A stretch of DNA of 64,000 bases from Flavobacterium sp. ALD4 (GCF_002836475.1 NZ_PJBJ01000024.1:62001-126000); one strand, 5' to 3'; shown: positions 17,420 to 27,188, numbered from the stretch's first letter. The notes: a model not told the origin generated them from the letters alone. Translations and numbers: made by a program.

Positions 17420-18036
17420 TTAAATAAATTATATAAAAATTCAAGTAACTTATTATAATTTAGTCGCAAAGTACTCATAGGTCTTCCTATTTGTTTGCTT
17501 TTAAGGTAATAAATCAAGCTGTCGGGTATATGTTGGGAAAATAGATTTTGTAGATTTAAAGCAGCCAGTAAACACTGGTACTTTATGTGTTTATTTGTGA
17601 CCCAACTACGATTAAATGAAAAGTTGATATGAACTTCTGGGATCAAAACCCAAAAAATATTTATTTAAAAAAAATAATCGTACCCCCATACCCTTTTATT
17701 TTTTAGTTTCTTTTTGTGCGCAGTTAGAAGGATAGGGGGGTAGGCTCACTTTAACAAAGAGATTTTTTGTTTTATATTCATATAACTTAAACTAACATTT
17801 GAAATTATCTTTTAAAAATATTCTTATAATAAAAAGAACTGTTACTATACGTTTTTTGAGTTAATAGGGCCGTTTTGTGTTGATGATGTATACGATGATG
17901 GTTTACACGCGAGAGAATTTTGAATAAAATAGAGTTGCAACGCTACATATACATTTGGTTTTATAAAAGCAGTTTGTCTTTTACATATAAAGACATGACT
18001 CGATTCATAGATTAATGCTAAGACTTTATTTCTTTT
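17420..18036. other. Gene-poor left part of the element with an imperfect inverted repeat
   Basis: No convincing gene lies here; an open frame of 100 codons on the minus strand (17344-17646) overlaps the XRE gene and has no family features. The notable item is a C-rich/G-rich pair: TACCCCCATACCCTT at 17681-17695 and the near-complementary AAGGATAGGGGGGTA at about 17728-17742, with a 32-nt loop. Such GC runs are unusual in this AT-rich element and might be an origin or nick region. That is a guess. Confidence 0.35.
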
Positions 18037-18327
18037 TTATTTTGTTTTCAAAAAAACTTCTCTTTCGTATAGGTCGATAAGTCCTATTCTTGGTATGCTC
18101 GTTTTTGTAATTTCATATTTAAGGTAATTGTATAAGTATATATCTTCTAGAATTAGAGGTTTGTCTTTGAATACCTCAATGTCAAAATTTTTAAGAAATG
18201 TTCTTAAAAATATTCTACCACCATAAATGGTTATTTTGGAAAGTTTTTTATTTAAATCGGCAGCTTCTTCTGTAGTGAGGTATTTACAAGCTTGTGTATG
18301 TATAATATAAAGTGGTGGATATTTCAT
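18037..18327 (-). CDS. Hypothetical protein of the element
   Basis: This 96-residue protein has no domain I recognise, no signal and no transmembrane helix. It begins MKYPPLYIIHTQACKYL and has a charged C-terminus. It follows the FRG-like fragment by 25 bp on the same strand, so it may belong to the cargo operon or be a remnant. Confidence 0.45.
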   Translation of the reverse strand: MKYPPLYIIHTQACKYLTTEEAADLNKKLSKITIYGGRIFLRTFLKNFDIEVFKDKPLILEDIYLYNYLKYEITKTSIPRIGLIDLYEREVFLKTK

Positions 18328-18352
18328 AACTGTAAAATTATTTCATCTCAAA

Positions 18353-18700
18353 TTAGTACTTTTTATTGACTTCATAGTCTGTATTATTTCTTATTTTTTT
18401 TGCTTTTTCAAATACTTCCCAAGTGTTGATTTCTGGTGTAGGGTAAATAAAATCTCTAGAAATACCATCAGCGTCTAATCGTTGACGAATATGATCTTTA
18501 AGACTTTTATGAATATTAAAGCAATTGTAAAAACTATATTTTTTAGCTTCTTCTGGGGATTTTCCATCCTTGTACATCTCGTCACCAATTAGCTCAATAG
18601 GTTTTGTTGGATGTGCATTCCAAAGAAAAACACCTTCTTGATTAAGTACGTTTTTGCTGTTATTTAATGAAAAAAGAATATCAGTGTCTTTATCTCTCCA
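18353..18700 (-). pseudogene. FRG-domain-like gene, 5' truncated
   Basis: The frame is open from the end of the GIY-YIG gene (about 18700) to 18353, but has no ATG or GTG before the internal ATG at 18577. Read through, it contains LNQEGVFLWNAHPTKPIEL, IHKSLKDHIRQRLDADGISRDFIYPT, the layout of the C-terminal part of FRG domains (R-x-x-x-Q-x-G...). The N-terminal half with the FRG motif is missing. FRG domains occur in toxins and defence genes. This looks like a truncated remnant, or an ORF of 74 residues from the internal ATG. Confidence 0.45.
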
Positions 18701-19883
18701 TTATAGACGTACTTTTAGCGTCATATTTATACTTCACAACCTCTCGGTTTATAATTAATTGAATAGCTTGTTCTATAACCTCCAGAGGGGCAATAAACCA
18801 TTCTTGTGGTGAATGTCTTTGTTTTTTTTCATCATAAATATCAATATTAAGGCATGCTTTACCAAAGAAATTATGTAGCAGCTGCTCCAACTTTTGCGGG
18901 TTCATATTATAACATTTCCAAGATGTAACAATTTTAACGGGGGCCATTAAGTACGTTGGGTCTTTTTCGGCGTTTTTTATTCTCTCTTCAACTTGAACTT
19001 TAGAGTAACCAATTTTAAACAAATTATCGATTTCAATGATTCTGTCGTCTTTACTTTTAGAACGCAATACATAAATAAAACCTTCTTCCTTGTCTTCTTC
19101 AGTAATTCCTAAGAATCCTGATTCGATTTCATTATTTACTTCCGCATTATTTTGTGTTACAATTTTACCATTGGTATATAAAGCCCTTATAATTGATCTA
19201 TATAACATGTTAGATTCTGTACCATTTTCGAAAACACATCTCGTTCTACCATTTTTTTGTACTCTTGAACCACTTGGAAAAGTTTCTTCGTTTTCGGTAA
19301 AATCTACATTTTCTAGGTAAAAAAGAATCCCATTGTGAATGTAATAATTGCCCTGTACTAAATTCTTTTCTTTGAAATCGAGAACCTTTCGAGAACCATT
19401 AGAAATTTCGTTCTGTACTTTTTTAAACATTTCTTCAAATTTGTCGAAATCCTTACATGGTTTTCTTCTGGCTACAAAATCCGTAGCAGCTCTTTCATCA
19501 GGTTTTGGAGTATATTTGAAATCAAATAAATCGGTGTCATCTTCTAATATATCAAACATATCATCGTTGAAAATATCCTCAATCGACTTGATTTCTTTTT
19601 TCTGAGTGTTTAATAACCCATGTACATCTTCATTTTCTAATAACAGACTTTTCTCTGGATTTTCCCTAATCCCCTTTAATCTTGAATAGAGTTGAAACTC
19701 TGATATATTGGTTGCATTAGGTTGTGGCTCCACCTTGTTTTTTAAAAAGAAATCATTAATTTCATTAAAAGTAGCTAGCAAACGTTCATCTGCATTTTTA
19801 GCATTTGACACTTTGGGCTTGACATTTAGAATATCAAACTCATCATCATTAAAAATATCGTTAAGAGCTTGATGTTTATCCAT
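18690..19883 (-). CDS. GIY-YIG (T5orf172-type) nuclease, cargo gene
   Basis: The 397-residue protein has a long N-terminal part (1-265) and a C-terminal GIY-YIG/T5orf172 domain (about 268-385): FIYVLRSKS, NLFKIGYSKVQVEERI with the YIG-like strand, then EWFIAPLEVIEQAIQLI. In the N-terminal part an acidic motif occurs twice, DIFNDDEFDIL (residues 9-19) and DIFNDDMFDIL (about 104-114). The start overlaps the helicase stop by 8 nt, so it is translated with it. It is the best candidate for the cutting subunit of the cassette. Confidence 0.85.
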   Translation of the reverse strand: MDKHQALNDIFNDDEFDILNVKPKVSNAKNADERLLATFNEINDFFLKNKVEPQPNATNISEFQLYSRLKGIRENPEKSLLLENEDVHGLLNTQKKEIKSIEDIFNDDMFDILEDDTDLFDFKYTPKPDERAATDFVARRKPCKDFDKFEEMFKKVQNEISNGSRKVLDFKEKNLVQGNYYIHNGILFYLENVDFTENEETFPSGSRVQKNGRTRCVFENGTESNMLYRSIIRALYTNGKIVTQNNAEVNNEIESGFLGITEEDKEEGFIYVLRSKSKDDRIIEIDNLFKIGYSKVQVEERIKNAEKDPTYLMAPVKIVTSWKCYNMNPQKLEQLLHNFFGKACLNIDIYDEKKQRHSPQEWFIAPLEVIEQAIQLIINREVVKYKYDAKSTSIMER

Positions 19884-21810
19884 TTGCCATTTGTTTTCTT
19901 TTTTCCTCTTTTAAGTAAATGATACATTCCGCCATTCTTCTCTCTAGTGGATCATTTGATTGTAGACTAGGCTCTTTGTTGTACATTTTTTTAAACTGTA
20001 CTATTTTGGGCCATAAAATCTTGGCTTCTTCAAAATCCATTTTGATCCGTGTCGCTTCAATTGTGTCTTGAATTACTTTTAACACCTGCGTAGTTACTGA
20101 TTTGGATAGAATTTCAAATGCTTTTTGGAATGGATTTATAGTGTCTATCAAGTCAATATGAATATCATCTATGTTGATGAATTTATCAGTCATTCTAATA
20201 AAACGCTGGTCTCCCACCTCTTTTATTTCTCCTGCTTTTATTACAGAATCAACCACTACATATTGACGAATTTCTTCAATTTCTTCATCAGATAACTCAG
20301 GGTATTTAATTCTAATAATTTTAGGTATTAAAACTTTATTGATTACTTCAGGGTCCACGTTTCCTGGTATTGCTTTAAGCATAATGTCATCTTGCAATAT
20401 GGTGGCCTTTAAGTCATTTAAATCTGATTCAACTATATCTTTTACTCTTTTAGAACTTGGTTTCTTAAATCCTCTTATTTTAATTACCCCTGGTTCAATA
20501 TCGCCATCATCATTATCAAGTTTAGTTTTGAACTTAAAATTAGGCGCCAGTACTTGTTCCATAAGCAAAGATGCTGTTATGGCTTTGAGCATATTGTTGG
20601 TAGCTAATTTCACATCGTCTTGTATCGCTTCTGGTTGGGCAATCAAATTGGTAAATTGTGCGTGTGTTTTATTATTGCTATCTCGTGTACAACGACCAAT
20701 GATTTGAATAATTTCGGTTAATGAACCACGATAACCAACGGTTAAAGCATGTTCACAAAAAGGCCAGTCAAAACCCTCTTTTGCCATACCTAATGCAATA
20801 ATTAAATCCATATTATCTACAGATTTTACATTTCTAAGATAGTTTACAATTTTGTCTCTTTCTCTTGAACTGTCTTCTACTAAATCAGCTACTTTAAGTA
20901 CTTTTCCATCAGCATGTCTTTCTACATAAATAACACCTGTGTCTGAATCTTGCTTGATTACTTTACCTATTGCATCAATAATAAAATCGACTTCATTGTG
21001 TTTGTCTTTTGTAGATTCCCCTGAATTTACATTTGGAATGTGAATTATTGTTTTTTTATTCGTGTCTAAAACTTCTAGGATTGCCGAGGTGTATTTTCCT
21101 GTGTAAAAGTGGTAGCCAATACCCAATGATTTTAAGAAGTTGTACCCGTTTAACTGTTCGTAATAATTGTAAGTTACTTTAGTGAACTTAGCTTCATTAT
21201 CGGGAGTTAAAATAGGCACTGAATCCCCTCTAAAATAAGATCCAGTCATTGCAACAATATGAGCCGTAGATTTGTTCATTATCGCTTTTAATAATTCACC
21301 TAATTTATTGTTTGCATCAGCAGAAACGTGATGAAATTCATCGATTGCCAAAAGGGTATTGTTAAATTTAGCATCGTCTAATTCCTCACAAGCAAAACGC
21401 AGTGTTGCATGGGTACAAATTAATATCTTTTCATCACTATCCATGAACTTATGGAAAGCTTTTACTTTACTACTGCTGCCATCATCTCCAGGAGTACATA
21501 AATTATAATTATCATTTGGTTCCCAATCAGAGAAAAAACCTTCTTTCATTAAGTTGGTTTTAGAAAACGAACCTCCAATTGAGCGTTCAGGAACGGCAAC
21601 GATCACTTTCTTAATTCCTTGATTGATTAATTTATCGAGAGCCAAAAACATTAAAGCACGAGATTTTCCCGAAGCTGGTGGCGCTTTTAATAATAAATAT
21701 TGTGCGTCACGAGATTCAAAGGCACGGGTTTGCATTTCGCGCATACCCATAGTGTTGATTTTGGTACTATTTCCCGTTTGGTGGTAGTTTACGTTTACTA
21801 AATCTGGCAT
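19876..21810 (-). CDS. DEAD/DEAH-box helicase-type ATPase, cargo gene
   Basis: The 644-residue protein is an SF2 enzyme: Walker A APPASGKSRAL near residue 41, DEFH (motif II) near 154, a TGS motif III (AMTGSYF) near 190 and motif VI IIGRCTR near 367. The C-terminal 240 residues (420-644) have no domain I know. Its stop overlaps the nuclease start, and its start lies 7 bp from the methyltransferase stop. ATP-driven DNA translocation or unwinding is the likely job, as in type I and III restriction enzymes. Confidence 0.88.
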   Translation of the reverse strand: MPDLVNVNYHQTGNSTKINTMGMREMQTRAFESRDAQYLLLKAPPASGKSRALMFLALDKLINQGIKKVIVAVPERSIGGSFSKTNLMKEGFFSDWEPNDNYNLCTPGDDGSSSKVKAFHKFMDSDEKILICTHATLRFACEELDDAKFNNTLLAIDEFHHVSADANNKLGELLKAIMNKSTAHIVAMTGSYFRGDSVPILTPDNEAKFTKVTYNYYEQLNGYNFLKSLGIGYHFYTGKYTSAILEVLDTNKKTIIHIPNVNSGESTKDKHNEVDFIIDAIGKVIKQDSDTGVIYVERHADGKVLKVADLVEDSSRERDKIVNYLRNVKSVDNMDLIIALGMAKEGFDWPFCEHALTVGYRGSLTEIIQIIGRCTRDSNNKTHAQFTNLIAQPEAIQDDVKLATNNMLKAITASLLMEQVLAPNFKFKTKLDNDDGDIEPGVIKIRGFKKPSSKRVKDIVESDLNDLKATILQDDIMLKAIPGNVDPEVINKVLIPKIIRIKYPELSDEEIEEIRQYVVVDSVIKAGEIKEVGDQRFIRMTDKFINIDDIHIDLIDTINPFQKAFEILSKSVTTQVLKVIQDTIEATRIKMDFEEAKILWPKIVQFKKMYNKEPSLQSNDPLERRMAECIIYLKEEKRKQMANG

Positions 21811-21817
21811 ATATTGG

Positions 21818-24586
21818 TTATTTTAGTTTTTTGGTTTTCTTTACTTTTTTCGCGGCTTGAAATAATGTATCTTTTTCCTTTTCCTCCGCTATCATTTTTT
21901 CATAGAGTTTGAACAAATATTCTAAACGTTCTTCATCGCTCTCAAAAGGTTTAGAGCGGTAACAACGTTCTACTGCTAAATCATTTAATCTGTGTGCTTC
22001 TCGTAAACCTTCAGGCATTTTATCAGGATCATACTTTTGCGCCAATGTTTTTTCAGAGTGGTTTTCACGCTCTTCAAGAATCCTAAATACACATTGTGTT
22101 AATTCTTGTTTTTGAGCTTCTGAAATTTTTGGAAATGGAAATGTATTATAAACAACATTTTTTGAGTATTGACAGCGAGTTTCCAATCTACCACCTACGG
22201 TTTTTAACCATACCATGTGCATTAAAGAAGTTGTTATACCAAAAACTTCTAAACTATTGGTAACTATTGTAAAAAAAGAGTCAGTAACTTTATTGTTACC
22301 ATCTAGAAAGTCAATTGGGATATACTTTCTGTTTTCAGAAGATACTCTTGGTACAATTATACAATTTTCATCAGCAGGTTGTGTGATTTGGGCGAATAAA
22401 TGTGGTATTTTCGATAATTGTGGTCTAGATGAATTTTCTCTTATTTTTTTAACTTCATTTACAACATTCATTACTTTCGGCAAAGAAACAAGTTCTTGTT
22501 CTGTAATATTTTCTAACCATAAACACCATCTTTCTCTACCATTCAAATGCTCTTGTGCGTTGATTAGTTTTTTAAACCATTTTTCTGAATCAGGTTCTTC
22601 AGAAATAAACGCATTCATTTCTTGTGTACTAAATAATAGTTTACCACCATCTGCCGGCATGTTTCCAAAATTCATTGGTGGTAATTGTGAAATTGGTTTG
22701 GTTTTAGAGAAAACAAAATTATTGTTAGTACCTGATATCAAGTAAGCATTAATGTTATTAACTTTTTGTTTTAAAGCTTCAAAATAAATAAATTTATCTA
22801 ATATAGTTTTATTTGATAATCCAACAATAATAACAGAAACACCTGCATTGTCTTTTGCATTATTCCTCCATTTAAAAGAAGGGTGTGCAAAAAATATTTC
22901 AATATTCATTTCAAAAATATATGGCCATAATAGAGATACCTGCTCCCCTTGACAAATTGAGTTGGTTGAAACAAAAGCAAGTTTTGCATTACAATCTTTA
23001 ATGAATATAGCACCTTTATAAAACCAAGCTGAGATATAATCTAAATCTTTGTACTTTGATAAATTTGATAAAACAGTGGTTAAATCATCTTTTTGAGTTT
23101 TATCTTGTTTTCTTGAGCCTTGATATGGAGGATTCCCTAAAACATAAATTTCATCATTTTCTTTTTTAGGACAAACTATTTCCCAATCAACTCTAGTAGC
23201 ATTACCATGAACAATATTACCACCAGCTTGTAAAGGTAATGTTGGGTTTGCTGAGCCAAAAACTTCTTTGAATTTTTGGTTCATCTGGTGCTGTGCCAGC
23301 CACAAGGAAAGAATAGCAATTTCGTGAGCAAAATCATCTATTTCAATACCATAAAACTGAGCCAATTCTACTCTTGAAAACATGGAATGTTGGTATTGGG
23401 CCGCTAAGGTTAATTGCGCTTTAGGTATAAGTTCCAATTGATAGGGTTCAAATCCTGTAGCCGCTTTTTGTAATGTTTGTAATTGCTCTAAGATTTTAAT
23501 TTCCAGTAATCGTAATTCTTTGTAGGCAATAATCAAAAAGTTTCCGCTACCACAGGCAGGGTCAAATATTTTTAGTTTGCTTATACGGTCTAATAGTTTA
23601 TTTAGTTTTTTAGGTTCATTCTTACCATTCTCAAATTCTTCATATAAATCGTTTAAGAACAAAGGTTCTATGACTTTCATAATATTAGGAACTGAGGTGT
23701 AATGCGCTCCTAATCCTCCACGATGTTCTGGTAAAATAACTGCCTGAAACATAGAACCAAATATATCAGGATTTATGGCGGCCCAATCTAGTTCTCCAGC
23801 ATCTATGATAGCCTGACGTGAACGACGCGTAAAAGCGGGTGTCGGGTGATTGTGTTGGAACAAACCACCATTTACATAAGGAAAGGCATTGAGGTATTCT
23901 GGTAAGTCTTTTCGTTTGTTTTCGGGTGTATTTAATACATTGAACAACTTATTTAAATACTCATTTAAGTCACTTCCATCAATTTGTGTGTGCGATGAAA
24001 TAGCATTTGTAAACTGTCCTGGTTTGTATATGTCTGTATCTTCGGCGAAGAAACAGAATAACAAACGAGAAAGAAATACATTGAGTCCGTGAATAAATTC
24101 AGGAGAAGTATCAGGATTGTCTTTTTTGATTTCGTCAAAAAGCTTCACCATTTTTCCTGCTGCTTTTACATCAGTTGGATTTTCGTTTTGATGCGTTGCT
24201 TTCTCCATTCCCGCCCATGGCAAGAAGAAATCGAAATGTTTTGGTAAAGCTTCAAATTCAATATCTAAAGTATCAGTAGTCTTGGTGTCAATAGCCAATA
24301 CCGTTTTGAAATCAGTAACGATAACAAAACGTTGTTCTTGCTTTAATTGGTCCTTACAAGCAGTAATTGCAATGTGTAAATCTTCGTTAAAAACTGGCTT
24401 AAAAAACAGCTTCTTCTTCCACGAGATTTCTCCTTCAATTTTAGAAAGGTTTAAATTACCTTTTTGTAATCTGGTAATGGATGCTTTGGGTAAACCGTAA
24501 GCCAACAACAATTCATAAATGAATGTTTCTTGGGTGTAGTTTAATATAAGGTTTTGAAGGTTTTCTTCAATTTGAGCAATGTTCAT
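21818..24586 (-). CDS. MmeI-like class I DNA methyltransferase, cargo gene
   Basis: The 922-residue protein has the MmeI-family order: N-terminal domain, helical spacer (about 150-330, including IFGSMFQAVILPEHRGGLGAHYTS), gamma-class amino-methyltransferase with motif I FDPACGSGNFL near 340 and motif IV NPPY near 482, then a target-recognition and C-terminal region. The methylation product is likely N6-methyladenine. MmeI itself has a D..ExK nuclease in the N-terminus, but here I see no such triad. It is the first gene of the three-gene operon. Confidence 0.88.
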   Translation of the reverse strand: MNIAQIEENLQNLILNYTQETFIYELLLAYGLPKASITRLQKGNLNLSKIEGEISWKKKLFFKPVFNEDLHIAITACKDQLKQEQRFVIVTDFKTVLAIDTKTTDTLDIEFEALPKHFDFFLPWAGMEKATHQNENPTDVKAAGKMVKLFDEIKKDNPDTSPEFIHGLNVFLSRLLFCFFAEDTDIYKPGQFTNAISSHTQIDGSDLNEYLNKLFNVLNTPENKRKDLPEYLNAFPYVNGGLFQHNHPTPAFTRRSRQAIIDAGELDWAAINPDIFGSMFQAVILPEHRGGLGAHYTSVPNIMKVIEPLFLNDLYEEFENGKNEPKKLNKLLDRISKLKIFDPACGSGNFLIIAYKELRLLEIKILEQLQTLQKAATGFEPYQLELIPKAQLTLAAQYQHSMFSRVELAQFYGIEIDDFAHEIAILSLWLAQHQMNQKFKEVFGSANPTLPLQAGGNIVHGNATRVDWEIVCPKKENDEIYVLGNPPYQGSRKQDKTQKDDLTTVLSNLSKYKDLDYISAWFYKGAIFIKDCNAKLAFVSTNSICQGEQVSLLWPYIFEMNIEIFFAHPSFKWRNNAKDNAGVSVIIVGLSNKTILDKFIYFEALKQKVNNINAYLISGTNNNFVFSKTKPISQLPPMNFGNMPADGGKLLFSTQEMNAFISEEPDSEKWFKKLINAQEHLNGRERWCLWLENITEQELVSLPKVMNVVNEVKKIRENSSRPQLSKIPHLFAQITQPADENCIIVPRVSSENRKYIPIDFLDGNNKVTDSFFTIVTNSLEVFGITTSLMHMVWLKTVGGRLETRCQYSKNVVYNTFPFPKISEAQKQELTQCVFRILEERENHSEKTLAQKYDPDKMPEGLREAHRLNDLAVERCYRSKPFESDEERLEYLFKLYEKMIAEEKEKDTLFQAAKKVKKTKKLK

Positions 24587-24877
24587 AAACTTATTATATT
24601 ACAATTTTAATGCAATTAGCTTTTAGAATTAAATTCTGATATTTCAGTAGCTAAAGTATCGAATATTTAATTAGAATGAATGAGGGAAACTTAAAAGGCT
24701 TTTAATCTTTTAAACTATTTACATACTTTCTGGCTTGTTCTAATTGCATTTATGTAAATAAACGATATTTTGTAGGATTTTACTATACCCACTTTTAGTG
24801 ATTTTTCTCTTTTATAAAAGTGGGTGATTTTATGTAAAACTTGATGAAATTGTAGTCTTCTTCATAACGTAAAAAGA
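24587..24877. other. Intergenic control region with a perfect 11-bp inverted repeat
   Basis: The 290-bp gap separates DUF3987 and the methyltransferase. ACCCACTTTTA (24787-24797) and TAAAAGTGGGT (24815-24825) are fully complementary. On the minus strand the stem follows the DUF3987 gene stop, so it may end that transcript although it has no proper T run; a regulator-binding dyad is the alternative. It also must hold the promoter of the cargo operon; no TAnnTTTG is obvious. Confidence 0.4.
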
Positions 24878-27115
24878 CTAAATCTTTTCATATACCCCAT
24901 ATTCAGGCTGTTTTAAGTATTTGCCTAAGCAGGATTTAAGGAATGTTCCCGCTGATCTTTCGGCTATATTGAAATTCTTAGCTAATTCAATCGCTTCTCC
25001 ACGTGTAAATCGTTGCGGTAGTGCATCAAAGAATAATTTTTTGTTTTGCCCTGACTTAAAAACTCCACCTTCTTCTTGTTTCGGTAAGTTTTCGAACATA
25101 ATAATGCTATGCTGCAAATAAGTTTTTATTAGTGTTAAAGCGGTTTCAAAATCAATATCAGAGCAATATACTTCTTTGTGATGATCGTTTGTGTCAAACT
25201 TTCGAATGGCTGTAAATATCATACACAATCGAAATAAAATGATTCCTAATCGCTTCACTACACTTTGAGCGTCATCACTAACAAATGTGCTTATTTGTAT
25301 TAAATAATCACTGAAAATAGGATTGAATCTATCCCATTGTTCCTCTGTTAATGATACTATCATTTCGTCTCTTTCGAAAAATTCTACCATTTTAAACACT
25401 TGATTAGATTGTGTTTTGAAATAGTCAGTCAAATTAACTGGATTGCCCTTGGGGGAAGGATCTAGCCAAACAGCATCTGTTTTGAATACATAAAATATAA
25501 AACGACTAAATAAACCATCTTCTGCCGATGCAATGATATTAAAAACTTGTTTTGGCGTACCTGAGAGCGCTACAGAAAGTTGCGGATTGTTCACTTCTAT
25601 AAACTCCCCATCTGTTTTACGACTAACAGATATTTTTTCATTATGAAAGGATTTGCGCAGCATATCAGAATAGGAACCCCAATCATTTTTAAAGGTCTGC
25701 CCTAAAGTATCGGCTTCTGTTTCGCAAATAATACCTCTACCTTCGTTCCAGTCTAAATGCTGAATTATTTTAGCATTACTGGTATTGGCAGGAATAAAAA
25801 CTACTTTAAACTTTGGCTCTACTGGCATTGCTTGATTAGGCTCTAGTTTGTTTTTGCTTTTTAGCAATTTGTAAGCTGCTTGATCTTCTTCGTATATTTT
25901 TCGAGCTTCTTTAGATTCTTCTAGTAGTGTATTGTGGTACTTATCTCCTAAAGCTTTAGCAAATTTCAACGCTCCTTTTCCTGACGCAGCTGGCGCTAAT
26001 ATGAAAGAAAATAGACTTGGATAGACTACATCTCCACTATATAAGCCCGAAACATTGGGTAAACAACCCGAAAGAATGGCTAGTGCTCCTGTTAGAAAGG
26101 TGTCTTTTGCTCTATTCTCTCTGAATACTTGACAGCTTTCGAATAATATAGGAGGTAGATTGTCATAAACTGATTGCGGGATTATAGGTGTATGTTTTAG
26201 ATAATCTTCTTCCTCTACTATTGGCTTTAAAACTGAATCCTTTTTTGTCACTACTTCGTTAGTTTGCAGGTTTGCGTACTTGGCATACTTTGCAAAGTCT
26301 GCAATCTGATTTTTGTAAGCGCTGTTGATCGAACTATTAATTTCTTTCTCCCCTAAATCAAAATTAGTAATGCAATAGTCTAGTACATCAGCTTCGTCTA
26401 TCCCGATTCGATTGGTATTAGATGCAAACAGATAAATGAAATTGTTCCGATTGCCAGTTTGATATTGTTCTTTTTGCTCCGTGAATTTTAAGCATTTATC
26501 CAGTAAATCATCAATAGAAAGATTAGGGGTTTTATCCTTTTCAACTTTTGTGGTTATTTTAGTTACTTCATCTGCTACCTTAAAAATTTTTGAATCTTGA
26601 TTTACAAATGTATTTGGATCATAAGAAACAAAACATAATCTGGTAATATCCTTGCATTTTGGATCAAAATCAAAACCTGTAAGTCCTTTATAATAATTAG
26701 CGACCTGATTGTAAGCAAGCACGTGTTTGTCTGCATTAGAATTGATTTTAATAAATACTTTGATGCCTTCCCCCCTTGGGCTAACAAACGAAGCAAGTGT
26801 AAACTTGCAATCGTTTATAATAGCCGCAAGATTGTCTAATTTATCTATAGGGATATGGTCGAAATCGAGGTTTACGATTTGAGAATAAGTTTTTAAAAAC
26901 TCTGTTTTTCTTTGCTGATCAAATGTACCAGATGTAGTAAAGGCAGGTAACTCGCTTTTTAATTCATCTGCTCGTTTCTCTTTGCCTGATTGCATTGCAT
27001 AACGAATAGAATTTATTTGACTTTGATATTTACCGTCTATTATGTCCTGGAGAACATTAAGAATATTATCGTCTTTTAATTTTGTTCCGAAATTCTTGTA
27101 CGTTGATATTATCAT
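24878..27115 (-). CDS. DUF3987/BT4734-type primase-helicase-like protein of the element
   Basis: The 745-residue protein joins a BT4734-like N-terminal domain (1-200) with DFDHI, FVSPRGEGIKVFIKI and CKDITRLCFVSYDP, which look like an archaeo-eukaryotic primase active site region, and a DUF3987 ATPase domain (about 320-600) with a Walker A LAPAASGKGAL near 385. Such proteins are common in Bacteroidota integrative and satellite elements and are thought to start element replication. A leader hairpin lies before the gene at 27150. Confidence 0.82.
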   Translation of the reverse strand: MIISTYKNFGTKLKDDNILNVLQDIIDGKYQSQINSIRYAMQSGKEKRADELKSELPAFTTSGTFDQQRKTEFLKTYSQIVNLDFDHIPIDKLDNLAAIINDCKFTLASFVSPRGEGIKVFIKINSNADKHVLAYNQVANYYKGLTGFDFDPKCKDITRLCFVSYDPNTFVNQDSKIFKVADEVTKITTKVEKDKTPNLSIDDLLDKCLKFTEQKEQYQTGNRNNFIYLFASNTNRIGIDEADVLDYCITNFDLGEKEINSSINSAYKNQIADFAKYAKYANLQTNEVVTKKDSVLKPIVEEEDYLKHTPIIPQSVYDNLPPILFESCQVFRENRAKDTFLTGALAILSGCLPNVSGLYSGDVVYPSLFSFILAPAASGKGALKFAKALGDKYHNTLLEESKEARKIYEEDQAAYKLLKSKNKLEPNQAMPVEPKFKVVFIPANTSNAKIIQHLDWNEGRGIICETEADTLGQTFKNDWGSYSDMLRKSFHNEKISVSRKTDGEFIEVNNPQLSVALSGTPKQVFNIIASAEDGLFSRFIFYVFKTDAVWLDPSPKGNPVNLTDYFKTQSNQVFKMVEFFERDEMIVSLTEEQWDRFNPIFSDYLIQISTFVSDDAQSVVKRLGIILFRLCMIFTAIRKFDTNDHHKEVYCSDIDFETALTLIKTYLQHSIIMFENLPKQEEGGVFKSGQNKKLFFDALPQRFTRGEAIELAKNFNIAERSAGTFLKSCLGKYLKQPEYGVYEKI

Positions 27116-27149
27116 TTGCTTATGTTATTTAAATATTAGACATAAAAAA

Positions 27150-27188
27150 AACCCGTATAACAAAGGAGTGGAGGCTTTGTTATCGGGT
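27150..27188 (-). terminator. Hairpin with a T run in the leader of the DUF3987 gene
   Basis: On the minus strand AACCCG..ATAACAAAG pairs with CTTTGTTAT..CGGGTT across a 9-nt loop (one bulged base), followed by eight T. It is 35 bp upstream of the ATG at 27115 and so can end the transcript of the upstream repressor-like gene or attenuate the DUF3987 gene. Confidence 0.7.

Noticed and set aside
17344..17646. 100-codon minus-strand open frame
   Set aside because: It overlaps the XRE gene and its operator, has no known domain and no start signals; likely chance.
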